NCBI GenBank assembly: GCA_025331445.1
Contig: JAIWNE010000094.1
Location: forward strand, 1-64,000
From: Blakeslea trispora
Lineage: Eukaryota > Mucoromycota > Mucoromycetes > Mucorales > Choanephoraceae
Direction: 5' to 3'
Length of the DNA stretch: 64,000 nucleotides
Shown: positions 49,480 to 59,438 of the stretch, in pieces
Numbering within the stretch: the first letter of the stretch is position 1
Layout: each line of letters opens with the position of its first letter
Notes under the pieces: generated by a model
Database searches by the model: none
The model's input: the letters and a program-made list of their open reading frames with translations, nothing else
What the model was told of the DNA's origin: nothing
Made by a program: the position numbers and the translations under genes

Positions 49480-52400
49480 CACTACACCTAACTCGTGTCG
49501 GACGCACGTCGGACACGTGCGGCTAACATGTGCTTATTTTTCCAACTTTTGATTTTGACTATAAAAGTTGCCGTTTTTTTTTGGCAGAAATGTAGATGTA
49601 TTTTTTAGGCTTCCAAGACTTTTTACAAAATTAAATTTGGATGTATATTCATAAAGTTATTACCATTTACATTTCTTCTATCATTTCACTGCTTAAAGAA
49701 ATTTTGCTCTTTAAATTTTTTGGCAGTGATTTTTTCTCTGCCTAAGATTTTGAAGCAACTTGATTTTCTTAATGCTGAGGAGTTTGAAATGTCTTGTCAT
49801 TTTTTCTTCAAAAAATACAAAGACCTGAAAAATCACTGCTTAAAAAATTGGAAAATACTTTCGGAAACGAGAAAATTAAAAAATTGAGAACGAGACTCAC
49901 AAAATAATTGGGAAAATCTTTTAAAAATGGGAAATAAAAATCTTAAAGCACAAAAAAAAAGAGACTCTCAAAAAAAAAATACTAGAAAAAATACACAAAA
50001 AAAAGAGGTTGAAAATAAAAGAGACACCTAAAAAAACACTTAAACGATTGCTTAAAGATGGGTAGTTTGAAAAGCCAAAAGCTGTCAAAATAAAGACGTA
50101 AGCAACATACAAACATAATTTAATCCTTATGCTTGATTTTGTTAAAGGTACTCCTATAAAAGGTTTATTTTTGAAATACAACACAAAGACGCTAATCCCT
50201 TTTATATTTGATAGATAAGGTAAAGCCAAAGTCATTATCACACACTATTCTATGCTAACAGCCCTTTTTATCGTATTCCATTCCCTTATACTCGTTTCAA
50301 TACATATCATCCCAGAATAACATAACCGTAAATACAAGTAAAGTAATAACTTGACAAGATGTTGTCTTTTTTTTATTGCTTAAATACAATTCTTCAACCA
50401 AATATTCAAGGTCACTGTTCGTGATGCAGTCCGTTCCAATAAAGAGCCGTTTACAATCCAAACCAAAAGTATTACTTACCTTTTACCTGGTTAGTAATAA
50501 AGCGTTCAACAGTAGATTTCAATAATTGTGTACTGACAATAACTAAAACTTGGGTGTAGAAAAACAGTGATGCTGAAATGAGAGGATCTTACACGTTTGC
50601 TGGCGATAGCTCTTTTTTTTTGTAGACACAGTCAAAGTCATTCTAGTTTTGTTTACGTGTTTTTTGCTCTAAACTTCTAAACTCTTGTAAGATTGTTGAT
50701 TGCGCACTTGCATTGCGTTGCTTTGTTGTGATGACGGGAGTTTGTTGAGGCTCATCAACTTGGTTAAAAATATACAAGTAGTGAGTAAAAGTTCATTTAG
50801 TAATAAAAAAAGAAAATAGAAGGAAAAAGAAAAAAACTGTCTGGGAAAAAATAACACCTCAGAAAACCTGTTTTTTTAAAAAAAAAGTGTTGTATCGAAC
50901 GATGTATCGAACAACACAATAGTTGACATGTAACCTCTGTCTAGACTCAGATCATAAACTGCCAAATAAAGAGACGTATTACACAGTCACTTGTAACAGA
51001 GCTATAGAGTTGAGTGTCTAGCCTGACAACCAAATGTCACTGCTATCATTGCAGGATTAACAAATAGAATATCTAGACTCACAATAGTTACAAGATGTCA
51101 TATGATAATGATGGTGATATTAATATCTCAAGTCTTGTAGAACTATGAAGATGTCACTGCTTAATTATTTATGTCTCAATGCAAGAAGTCATAAAAGTTG
51201 GCCTGCTATAAATAGTTGTTCATTGGCAGATAAGATAAGGTGTAACGAAGATAGACATTGTGCATCAAAGACCAAGTCACTTTCCATCATCAATAGAATA
51301 GTATAAATAGAGATAGATTCTTGACTAGTTAGAAAGCTCATTCAATTTACTTTGAACTCAATCCGGACAAAACAATAAAAGTTGAGTCTTAGTCGTACTT
51401 TGTCTCTTTTGTTACTGCTGAGAACCTACTTATACAACAAAAGGGCTCATTTAATGTCAACATTGTCTATTTTAAATGGCTTGCTTTTGCAATCTAAGTA
51501 AACCATCTTGACTATCTGTTGTAATGAATTACATGGCCTATGGATATCGACACTATTAAGCTGATTAGCAAAGTCTCATGTAAAGTACAATGTTAACAGT
51601 TATTCTTTGTGTTACTGATGAGAGAGAAAAATCATCTATCTTCAGTCTCTGTTCATCTAATTTTCTACGGATTGTATTTTTACAGATCTTTTTGGTTTTC
51701 GTTTCATTTTTTATCACGAAAATAGAAATTTGTCAATATGTCATTTTATTTAGACATACTTTTTCCTTTTTTTTTTATTCTTTTCTCTTCCATTTCTTTT
51801 ACTTTTTTTATATTTTGAAATAAAACATGTAAGTACTTTCCCATACCTAAGCAACAGTTTATTGAATACTATTCTCCATGTAGGCATGTTATCTTTAGAG
51901 CTTATGAAGACTGATACATAGTTTAAGGTACAACTTGACATACAAATACATTGCTGTTTACTTACCATCTTTTTTTTTTCTTAGGATTAGTCACGTAATT
52001 TTGTCTTTTCTCGAGAAACTTGGTATAAAAGTAAGTAAAGCCATTGAGTATGACTCAAGACCTCTCTAACTGTTCTATTTAGTTACCTTAGACACTCGTA
52101 ATTGTATCTGGCTATAACTTGAGGTGCTATGATGCTTTAGTATGTAAGTAAATGATTAAATTATCTCATTTCGGTTTAACTTATTCAGTTTTTCTAGTTT
52201 CTTTTCTGTTGTTGAGCTTCTATCGTTTTAGCGCATTACCCTTTACTTTCCGGATGGCTGTTTGAGACTTTTAAAGTAAGTAAATGACATTATTTTCTGC
52301 TTGCTTTATAACTAACTGTTTTAGCATTTTAATAGTCATTTTGCTAAGGTTTTTCTAACATTTCGTGATAACTGATTTTGCTCTTTCGCCTGCTTTTTGG

Positions 52401-52991
52401 CTGTATTTTGCCTATCATTTTGCCTAATATTTTGGCAGGATTTCTGCCTGGTCATTCTACCTGGATTCCTATAGTACCCCTCATATTTCCCCCTGTATAA
52501 GCCATTATTTTCAGCCAATATATACCATTTTTTTATAATAAAAAGCACTATTTTTAGACCTATGATTCTCTATATTTGACCTATATAACCCAATCATAAA
52601 GAAGTGTATTGACGTAAAGAAGCCCATTTTGTCCAATTAAAAGCATACATTCAATAAAGATACCGAGTATGAAGCCAATTAAAACGAATTGATGATTGTA
52701 TATTTTGATAAAGAAGCCAATTGAATGAGGATGTCATGAGTAAACAATCCAATCAGGTCGTTTTAATGAAAGCGAAAGACAAAGAGGTTCACTCAAACTC
52801 TCATGCGAAAACACAAGACGTTGCTCCGCCCTGTCTTCCAATGCGTTGACACATGACAGTGTTCCGCTTTGTCGTCCCAATGCGAAAACACATGACGGTG
52901 TGCGCCGTGCGGATAACTTGCCTGGAACGTGCGTAACAGGCAAGTTAACCGCAGAAATTGGCGTGCGCACGACGACCCTTTATGTGTAGTG
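49480..52991. mobile_element. CACTA/EnSpm-like DNA element, copy 1 (3,512 bp with a nested solo LTR)
   Basis: Begins CACTACAC and ends GTGTAGTG; the inverted ends extend imperfectly for about 30 bases (shared TAA, GTCG and CGCACG blocks in order), with further GC-rich subterminal motifs (GCGGCTAAC left, its complement-like GTTAACCGC right). Flanked by a 3-bp duplication GTG (49477-49479 and 52992-52994), the TSD length of CACTA elements. Nearly identical to copy 2 apart from the solo LTR and small indels. Open frames are short (the longest about 106 aa) and none resembles a transposase, so it looks non-autonomous. It interrupts the LINE-1 5' UTR 46 bases from the LINE end. Confidence 0.75.
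50888..51440. mobile_element. Solo LTR (553 bp) nested in CACTA copy 1
   Basis: Starts TGTTGTAT and ends ATACAACA, a perfect 8-bp inverted repeat with TG...CA ends, flanked by AAAG on both sides (50884-50887, 51441-51444). CACTA copy 2 shows the empty site near 60865 (A-run followed by GGGCTC). Two TATA boxes (TATAAATAG at 51207-51215 and again near 51302) fit an LTR promoter on the plus strand. No primer-binding site or coding region follows, so it is a recombined solo LTR. Superfamily not determinable. Confidence 0.8.
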
Positions 52992-52994
52992 GTG

Positions 52995-54838
52995 GTTGTA
53001 ATGGTGTTGAGTTCGAGATTAGTGATGTTGAACAAGTTGGGGTTGAAGTGTGATGAAGAAGAAAAAGCCCGTCAAGGAAAAATTTGTGTCTTCTGGTCGG
53101 AAAATCAATTGGTTAGGAATAGAAATGGCTGTGAGTGTCTATCAAGTAGGCCTATTTGTGATATATTCACTATTAATAACAATAAAAAGTCAATCAGACC
53201 AAAAAAAAAGATGTTTTATTCAGATATATGTTTTCTGTCTCTATTTATACTATGGGAAATACTGATATGATAACTGAGTAACTTGAGCACAATGTATACA
53301 TTGCCTGTAACCTGGATACATTGTATCCAGTGTTTGTACCGTTTGAACGCAACAGCCTGAGAATTCCATATATAGAAATAGACTGGTCACAATAAGCCTA
53401 ATCTGATCTTTACTTTATTTTATTGCTCTGAAAGAGGCCGTTGTATGCAATACTATTACTGGTGTTGGAGTGTTGTCTATTCCCTTCGTTGCTTCTGTTA
53501 CTACTATTTCCTTTGCATTCATATCATCATCATTATTGTTCATATCATTTTTCTGTTTCTCTTATTTTTATTTTATTTTAATTACTATTTTTATTTATTT
53601 TCTTTGTATCTCTATGTATTCCATTCCTTTATTTTATTTTTGTTCTTTTCCCGTTTATCTTGTATCTCTTGTGGTAACCTCGTGCTCTTGCCGACTCTCG
53701 GTGTTGTTAAGAAGAAGTCAATTGAATGTGAGTTTAATTTATTGTCAAGTACAAGGTTACATCCTGTCAAGAATGATTGTGTTGCTTGGTGCAACTTAGA
53801 CCCTGTCGGTGATCATTGTCAAAAAAAAATATTTAACAAAAAAAAAAAAAGGTAACTCTAGAAACTGAAGGCGCTCGAATATTGATTGTAACAAGAAGTA
53901 ACTGTGTGGTGTAAATTACTTGAAGTATAAGTAATGTCTCTATTTTTATCATTGTAATAAACAACCTCTTTCTTTTACTTTTCCTGATTTACATACTTCT
54001 TCAATTTCCCTTTTGAAGCTAACAAGTGCCTAAATCCATATTATTCTCTGCATATAATTACGACGTAGTCTTTTACAGTCTTCTACTGAATATTATATCA
54101 TTTGTGTTTATTTTTGTGAAGTCAAATATCAAAGGTAAACATAAGAGAGAATTATACCACTGTCATCTTTGTCAAGTCTTGCTGTGGCTTTGTTCTTTGG
54201 TAGGCACAATTCCTTTTGTCCGGCAGTATTTCGGTCCGCACACTCTCTTTGTTCCGGATGACGTAGACAAAATAATTAAGTGCACCCTAATTATTGAAGT
54301 GCAGCTGGTACCTACACCCCATTTTTCTCTTTACCTCTTTGTTTTATTATTTACCTTCTGTTCTCGATTTCACTTTTCTTATTTTCTCAATTTTATTTTC
54401 TATTCCCAATTTTATTTTATTTTCTCGATCCCACCTTTATCTACATTTACTCTATTTTTATTTTTGGTACCTCATCTTATTCGAATTAGTGTATCATCGT
54501 ACAAACTATTAGAAACAATATATATATCTCAATTATATTTTAAATAAACTCTTTATCGATTGCTTACTAGAAAAATATTTCGAACCTGTATTTTTCTATA
54601 ACCTACTTAAAACAAATTTGTCATCTTTCGCTTTTTCATTACTTTTAATCCTTCAAATTAAGTCACGTGATCTACCCATCCAAATTTTAGCCAATCAGAA
54701 GCCAGTATACTAAAGAAGTATATTAGCTTACCACCCAAGTCAACAGTAACAACATACATAACTTTCAGCGAAAGCGTAGACCTCTAGCAACAGTTATACC
54801 TATTTTTTGTCGAGTCGTTTTGAAAGTTACTTTTCGAG
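52995..54838 (+). other. LINE-1 5' untranslated region (main part)
   Basis: About 1.84 kb between CACTA copy 1 and ORF1. Only low-complexity T-rich frames. The last 200 bases (TCACGTGA near 54664, then an AATTTTAGCCAATCA string near 54686-54700) resemble the short 5' region of LINE-2 (TCACGTGA near 59428; AAATTAGCCAATCA near 62456), which suggests a shared, possibly promoter-like segment. Confidence 0.6.
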
Positions 54839-55774
54839 ATGACTTCACCATTGCAATCACATGCACCTACCTCCTTTGTTCGCAACTCACAAGTTGACTT
54901 GCAACAACTTCAAGATCTCGTGTTGCAGTTGCAACAACAAGTTCAACAACATGATGGGCTCTTCAAACATATTGAATCTCTTCAAGAAAAAATTTTTTCC
55001 CTGGAGGAAAAAAATAAAAAATTAGCTACTGAGAATGAAAGACTTCTCAAATTAGTTGACAATCAGGTGACCGTACCTGACACCCAAGTCTCTGTTGCCT
55101 CAAATGGTATCTCTGCTTCTTCCTGGGCCGCTGCTGCTGCCAAGCCCGCTGTCTCTCCTCCTCCTGCACCTGCCAAGAAGGTACGTGCACCTTCAACCAA
55201 GAAGCGTGCAGCTATTGCTCGTTTCTTTGTGAGCCCTGGGGCCAAAGGTCCTCAAGGCTTTAAATACGTCTACCTTGGGCGTTCCAGAAAGATCAATCGA
55301 TCTGAAGTTCGCTCTCGTCTTCGCCGTATTGGCGTTGACACTGTTCGAGTTCTCGACATTTCCTTTCCTGCCTCTGGTGTTCTTGGTGTGCTTATGCATG
55401 TCCAGTATGTGGAGCAATTCACTGCTGTCATGCAGAAAGCCGGCGCCGAACTCATTACGGATTTCGATCCTTTAAGCCCTGCCCACCTCGCCGATCCCAA
55501 GTTCTCCTCTCTTTCAGACGATGAAAGAGAACAACAAATGCTCGAGTTGGTACGTGATCGTGCCATCTCTACTCTCTCTTTCCTCCGTCCTCTCGTTGTT
55601 TCTCCTGTTGCTCGCTCTTTCTTGGAGTGGGGCTGGATTGATGACGATGATGTCAAGATGTGCGTCGCTGCTGCTGAAGCTAGGCTTCCAAAGACCTCTT
55701 CCTCCTCCTCTCAGTTTGCTTTCCGCACTGAACCTCAGGTTGACTCTGACGTTGGCTCTGATATGGAACTTTAA
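54839..55774 (+). CDS. LINE-1 ORF1 protein, 311 aa
   Basis: Nucleic-acid-binding-type ORF1 product of a non-LTR element. Residues 20-75 form a leucine-rich coiled coil (LQQLQDLVLQLQQQVQQHD, SLEEKNKKLATENERLLKL), then an Ala/Pro linker, a basic patch (KKVRAPSTKKRAAIARFF) and an ordered region of about 140 residues (YVYLGRSRKINRSEVRSRL...RVLDISFPASGVLGVLMH) that matches LINE-2 ORF1 at roughly 40%. No CCHC knuckle is seen. The stop codon TAA overlaps the ORF2 start by one base (TAATG). A second open-frame shadow in this region is ignored. Confidence 0.85.
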   Translation: MTSPLQSHAPTSFVRNSQVDLQQLQDLVLQLQQQVQQHDGLFKHIESLQEKIFSLEEKNKKLATENERLLKLVDNQVTVPDTQVSVASNGISASSWAAAAAKPAVSPPPAPAKKVRAPSTKKRAAIARFFVSPGAKGPQGFKYVYLGRSRKINRSEVRSRLRRIGVDTVRVLDISFPASGVLGVLMHVQYVEQFTAVMQKAGAELITDFDPLSPAHLADPKFSSLSDDEREQQMLELVRDRAISTLSFLRPLVVSPVARSFLEWGWIDDDDVKMCVAAAEARLPKTSSSSSQFAFRTEPQVDSDVGSDMEL

Positions 55775-58700
55775 TGAGTCCATCATCATCCCCCTCACAT
55801 TCATTTTATTTAAGTCTCTTTAATGCAAATGGCCTTAGTCAATCTACTGTCCATGATGTACTCTCCCATTCCGCTCATTCTGATATTCTCTTTGTAACTG
55901 AAACCTGGCTCACAGCCGGCTATCTTCCTGTCAATTGGTCTCAGTACCATTTGTATGGATCAAAGGTAGTTGGTGCTAACAACCGTGGCCAAGGTGGAAT
56001 TACTGCTCTCATTTCCCCCCATTGTCCTCATACCATCTCTCAACTTCCCTCCCTCAATGCATATACTTTATCCTTGAAAATAGGTGCAGTCAATGTGCAT
56101 TGTGTATATTTTCCACCCAGTATCTCTGACGATCTGGTGATATCCTCTCTCAAGCAAATCCCTCTTCATTCAGACACTATCATTTGTGGTGATTTCAATG
56201 CAAGAATGGGCTCTCTCACTGGCGACTCAAGAACTACTCCTCGTGGTGTTCGTTTGCAAACTCTTTGTGAACAACGCTCACTTGAAGTATTGAATGCTTC
56301 TCTGGCATATGGTGTTGCTACGTTTAGTACTTTTCGGCAGGAAGCTGAACATAGCAGTATCATCGATCTTTTTCTGACGAATAGCTCCTCATGGAATATG
56401 ACTCATCTCAGTCTAACTGTAGAAACTGATCTGTCACTAGGTTCGGACCATAGGCTAATGACTCTGTCGTTTGATTATGTTCCACCTTTGGGATCTGGGG
56501 GTAACTCTGACGGCACTCTTGCTCCTAGAAGACTATGGAACCTCTCACGTCTAAGTGAGTTGGAACCTTTAGCTCTCTTTAGAAGTAAGTTTGCTTCCTT
56601 GGTCTCTGGTCTGTCTCTGACTCTGGATTCCCTGGTTTCTGACCCACCACTGACTCGGCCTGATATTGATGCGCTGAATGCCACTCTTAATGAGTGCTTC
56701 TACGTAGCTTTGGATGGTTCGATAGGTGTGAAGGTCAATGGTCCTGGTCGTTGGTGGAAAAAGTACTGGACAGAAGAAATAGAAACTGCTGCAAAAAAGC
56801 GTGATCAGTGTTTTGGTCGTTGGCGTCATGCTGTTGGTGTTGACAAAGCCTTCTGGTGGAATCAACATAAAGATGCTCATCGTCACTTTCGCCGCCTCAT
56901 CTCCGCTGCTAAACGTCTCTCTTGGAAGAACTTTTGTGATTCTTTAGAAAAAGACTTTAAAAAAGCTATTTCTACTCTTGCGCGTATTAAACGTCGCCGT
57001 GACTGCTCCTCGTCCTTTAGTCCTCAAGCAGCCGTATCTGTTATGGCCGATCATCTAGCCTCTGTCTATAGTGGCTCTCTCCCCCCCTCCGCTTCTCGTC
57101 CCCCACCTACTCCCTCTTTCAGTAGTTCAGCTCCGTTTACGTTGTCTGACTCTGATAAGGAGAATTTCGCTGTTGATGCAATCATGGATCATATCCGCCG
57201 TCTACCTACAAGGAAGGCTCCTGGTAGCAATCACCTGAAAGCAGAAATGCTGAAGGCCGTTGCCAGTGTAGTCTTTCCAGTGCTCTCTTCTCTCTTTCAG
57301 CTTTGTTGCCAATGGGGTTATACTCCTTTGCTCTGGCGCACTGCTAGTGTATTTCCAATACACAAGAAGAATGATCCTGCTGACCCAGCAAATTATCGAC
57401 CAATCTCGCTGACTTCTGTTATGCGTAAACTCTTTGAGTTTTTCATTTCTGGTTGTCTCGAGGACCACTCGCCTCAACTTGACGTGGCCCAAGGTGGCTT
57501 TCGTGCTCAACGTAGTCCTCTGGATCAAGCCCTCTGCTTGCATGACTTGATGCATGACTACTTTCTCTCTCACAAGCACCGTCCTGTTGTTGCGTTTCTT
57601 GACATCAAGGCTGCATACGATACCGTCGACAGACGTGTTATCTGGGATGCTCTTTCTACCTCTACGTTGCCTCGCCCGATTCTTGCTACTCTCATCAATT
57701 TATTTGATGAAGTACAGGTTTCGGTGCTCATTGCTAACTATACCTCTGCTCCCTTTGCGCCTGCTACTGGTGTCCTCCAAGGATCTGTGCTCTCACCTCT
57801 TCTGTACTCTGTGTACATCAACTCGCTGCCTTCTCTCCTTCGCTCTGTCGCTTCGGTCGATACTACTTCGGTATGTCTTCCTGGCACAAATGAGCCTCTG
57901 GCTATTAATTGTCTGCTTTTTGCAGATGATGTAGCTATCTTCGGTTCGCGATCGCAAGTACAGCGTATGCTGGATCTTGCTGGTGATCACTCCTTCTCTC
58001 TCGGGTATTGGTGGAGTCCTTCCAAGTGTGCTGTTATCAACGCCACGGACGATGGCCCACGTCTGACCCTCTACAACCAACCTCTTCCACTTGTGGATGA
58101 GTTCATCTACCTTGGTGTTCCTTTCCGGTCCTCTGGTATACATAGTGCGAGCATTTTGTCTCATCGATCTGCCTCCGCTATTAAAACCATGGCTCTCCTT
58201 ACCTCTGTCGGCGTCCATCGCAATGGCTTTTCTCTCCTTCTCTGCTCTCGCCTCTACACCTGTTTTGTGCGTCCAAAAATTGAGTATGGCCTAGCCATAT
58301 CTCGTTTTTCTGCCCAAGAAATGGATCAGCTTGACAAACTTCAAAACAGACTTGTGAGCATGTTCGTTGGTGAATCATGGTTCCAGGTTGCTATGCACCT
58401 CACATGTATCCCCAGCATGAATCATCGCCACAATGTTCTTGTTACAAAATGCGCTCTCCGATCTCAGTATCTTCCTGATGATTGTCTCCTTCTCCTCTTG
58501 CGTGATTCGCTCCGCTATCCTCGTCTGGTCAAAAGCCTACAACACAACCCTCTCTTTCCCTCTCTTCCTTCGCCTCCACCCGTCTCTGACGTTGAACTTC
58601 GTGTTCATTTCCAGGACTATTGGCAGGAAATATTCAACAAGAAAATGGAACGCAGTGCCCGTCTTAACCGACATGTCCTTCTCCGTGCCTGCCGACCTTG

Positions 58701-59085
58701 TACCTTCAAGCCTGACCCCATCCTCTACCTGCCCATGTCTCGCGTTCAACGCAGCCTTTTGGTTCGTTGGCGTTTAGGTCGATTCGTCAACCTCCGAGAA
58801 GAGTGTCCTTGTGTCTCTGGCCAGTACCTCTCTCGCGATCACCTTCTGACATGTCGTGCACTCGATCCCTCCCTCCTTGATGCTTTGCCCCGTCCTCCTC
58901 CTGGTGTGCACATCATTGATTTCGCTCTCAACTGTCTCCCTTCCAAAGCTACCTCTAATCCTCCACCTTATTGGTATGCTCTTCTCCAACTGCTTCACAG
59001 CATAGATTGCTTGCGCCACCCGTTGGCCACAATCCCCTTCATCCCCGATCCTGGTGATCGTTGGTTCTGCTCTTCCTCAACTTAA
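55774..59085 (+). CDS. LINE-1 ORF2: AP-type endonuclease and reverse transcriptase, 1103 aa
   Basis: Catalyses target-primed reverse transcription. APE-like endonuclease at residues 1-235: FNANGL, VTETW, GDFNAR (139), SIIDLF, GSDHRLM (223). Reverse transcriptase from about 500 to 760: ANYRPISLTSVMRKLFE, FLDIKAAYDTVDRRVIW, GVLQGSVLSPLLYSVYIN, and the catalytic LLFADDVAIFG (716). The C-terminus has a C-x-C-x8-H-x4-C motif (CPCVSGQYLSRDHLLTC), a common end of LINE ORF2. Frame intact, all catalytic residues present. Start is the ATG of the TAATG overlap, implying reinitiation-type translation. Confidence 0.95.
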   Translation: MSPSSSPSHSFYLSLFNANGLSQSTVHDVLSHSAHSDILFVTETWLTAGYLPVNWSQYHLYGSKVVGANNRGQGGITALISPHCPHTISQLPSLNAYTLSLKIGAVNVHCVYFPPSISDDLVISSLKQIPLHSDTIICGDFNARMGSLTGDSRTTPRGVRLQTLCEQRSLEVLNASLAYGVATFSTFRQEAEHSSIIDLFLTNSSSWNMTHLSLTVETDLSLGSDHRLMTLSFDYVPPLGSGGNSDGTLAPRRLWNLSRLSELEPLALFRSKFASLVSGLSLTLDSLVSDPPLTRPDIDALNATLNECFYVALDGSIGVKVNGPGRWWKKYWTEEIETAAKKRDQCFGRWRHAVGVDKAFWWNQHKDAHRHFRRLISAAKRLSWKNFCDSLEKDFKKAISTLARIKRRRDCSSSFSPQAAVSVMADHLASVYSGSLPPSASRPPPTPSFSSSAPFTLSDSDKENFAVDAIMDHIRRLPTRKAPGSNHLKAEMLKAVASVVFPVLSSLFQLCCQWGYTPLLWRTASVFPIHKKNDPADPANYRPISLTSVMRKLFEFFISGCLEDHSPQLDVAQGGFRAQRSPLDQALCLHDLMHDYFLSHKHRPVVAFLDIKAAYDTVDRRVIWDALSTSTLPRPILATLINLFDEVQVSVLIANYTSAPFAPATGVLQGSVLSPLLYSVYINSLPSLLRSVASVDTTSVCLPGTNEPLAINCLLFADDVAIFGSRSQVQRMLDLAGDHSFSLGYWWSPSKCAVINATDDGPRLTLYNQPLPLVDEFIYLGVPFRSSGIHSASILSHRSASAIKTMALLTSVGVHRNGFSLLLCSRLYTCFVRPKIEYGLAISRFSAQEMDQLDKLQNRLVSMFVGESWFQVAMHLTCIPSMNHRHNVLVTKCALRSQYLPDDCLLLLLRDSLRYPRLVKSLQHNPLFPSLPSPPPVSDVELRVHFQDYWQEIFNKKMERSARLNRHVLLRACRPCTFKPDPILYLPMSRVQRSLLVRWRLGRFVNLREECPCVSGQYLSRDHLLTCRALDPSLLDALPRPPPGVHIIDFALNCLPSKATSNPPPYWYALLQLLHSIDCLRHPLATIPFIPDPGDRWFCSSST

Positions 59086-59366
59086 ATGAAAGAATACAGC
59101 TCTGTCTTTTCACTGCGCTGCCACGGTGGTAAGTGATTATCAAAGTTCCCAGCCGTTGGTCATGCCTTTGATTGCAAGCTTTATTCGAGTAATTTTTTCT
59201 TTTCTACATCTCTTTCCTCTTGTCTTTTTTCCCTTTTTGTTCGTTTTCTGTGGGGTTTTTCTTTCTGTTTCGCCTCTATTTTTTTAGATTAGTTCATGCA
59301 ATTTGGCATTATGCTCCATTGAGTAGCCCATTTAATTGTTTTGTAAATAAAAAAGAAATCTTTTAC
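59086..59366 (+). other. LINE-1 3' untranslated region
   Basis: 281 bases from the ORF2 stop to the right target duplication; T-rich, ending in an A-rich stretch. No long poly(A) tail. Needed in this type of element for recognition by the reverse transcriptase (family knowledge). Confidence 0.65.
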
Positions 59367-59391
59367 CTGAGCTATACCCGCACTTTTCTTT
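59367..59391. repeat. Right 25-bp target-site duplication of LINE-1 (tRNA-Phe stub)
   Basis: Perfect copy of 49409-49433, holding 15 bases of the tRNA-Phe 5' end and its 10-base flank. The rest of the tRNA is absent here. LINE-2 starts directly after it. Confidence 0.88.
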
Positions 59392-59438
59392 CGCTTTTCA
59401 AACATTTTGGGCACTCTTATATCAAATCACGTGACCGA

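Larger units (their letters stand above)
49434..59366 (+). mobile_element. LINE-1: full-length non-LTR retrotransposon at tRNA-Phe, with nested insertions
   Basis: Bounded by the 25-bp duplication. Subtracting the nested CACTA element (with its 3-bp TSD) leaves about 6.4 kb: 5' UTR of about 1.9 kb, ORF1, ORF2 (endonuclease plus reverse transcriptase) and a 281-base 3' UTR ending in an A-rich TAAATAAAAAAGAAATC stretch without a pure poly(A) tail. Both ORFs are open and the TSD copies are identical, so insertion is recent and the copy may be competent apart from its disrupted 5' UTR. The element points away from the tRNA, with its 5' end next to the tRNA 5' end. Confidence 0.85.

Noticed and set aside
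49921..50241. Possible transposase exons inside the CACTA element
   Set aside because: Short hydrophobic or Phe-rich frames without catalytic motifs, though the same frame recurs in copy 2 because the copies are nearly identical.
59367..59391. A second tRNA gene at the right end of LINE-1
   Set aside because: Only 15 bases of the tRNA are present; it is the duplicated target site.
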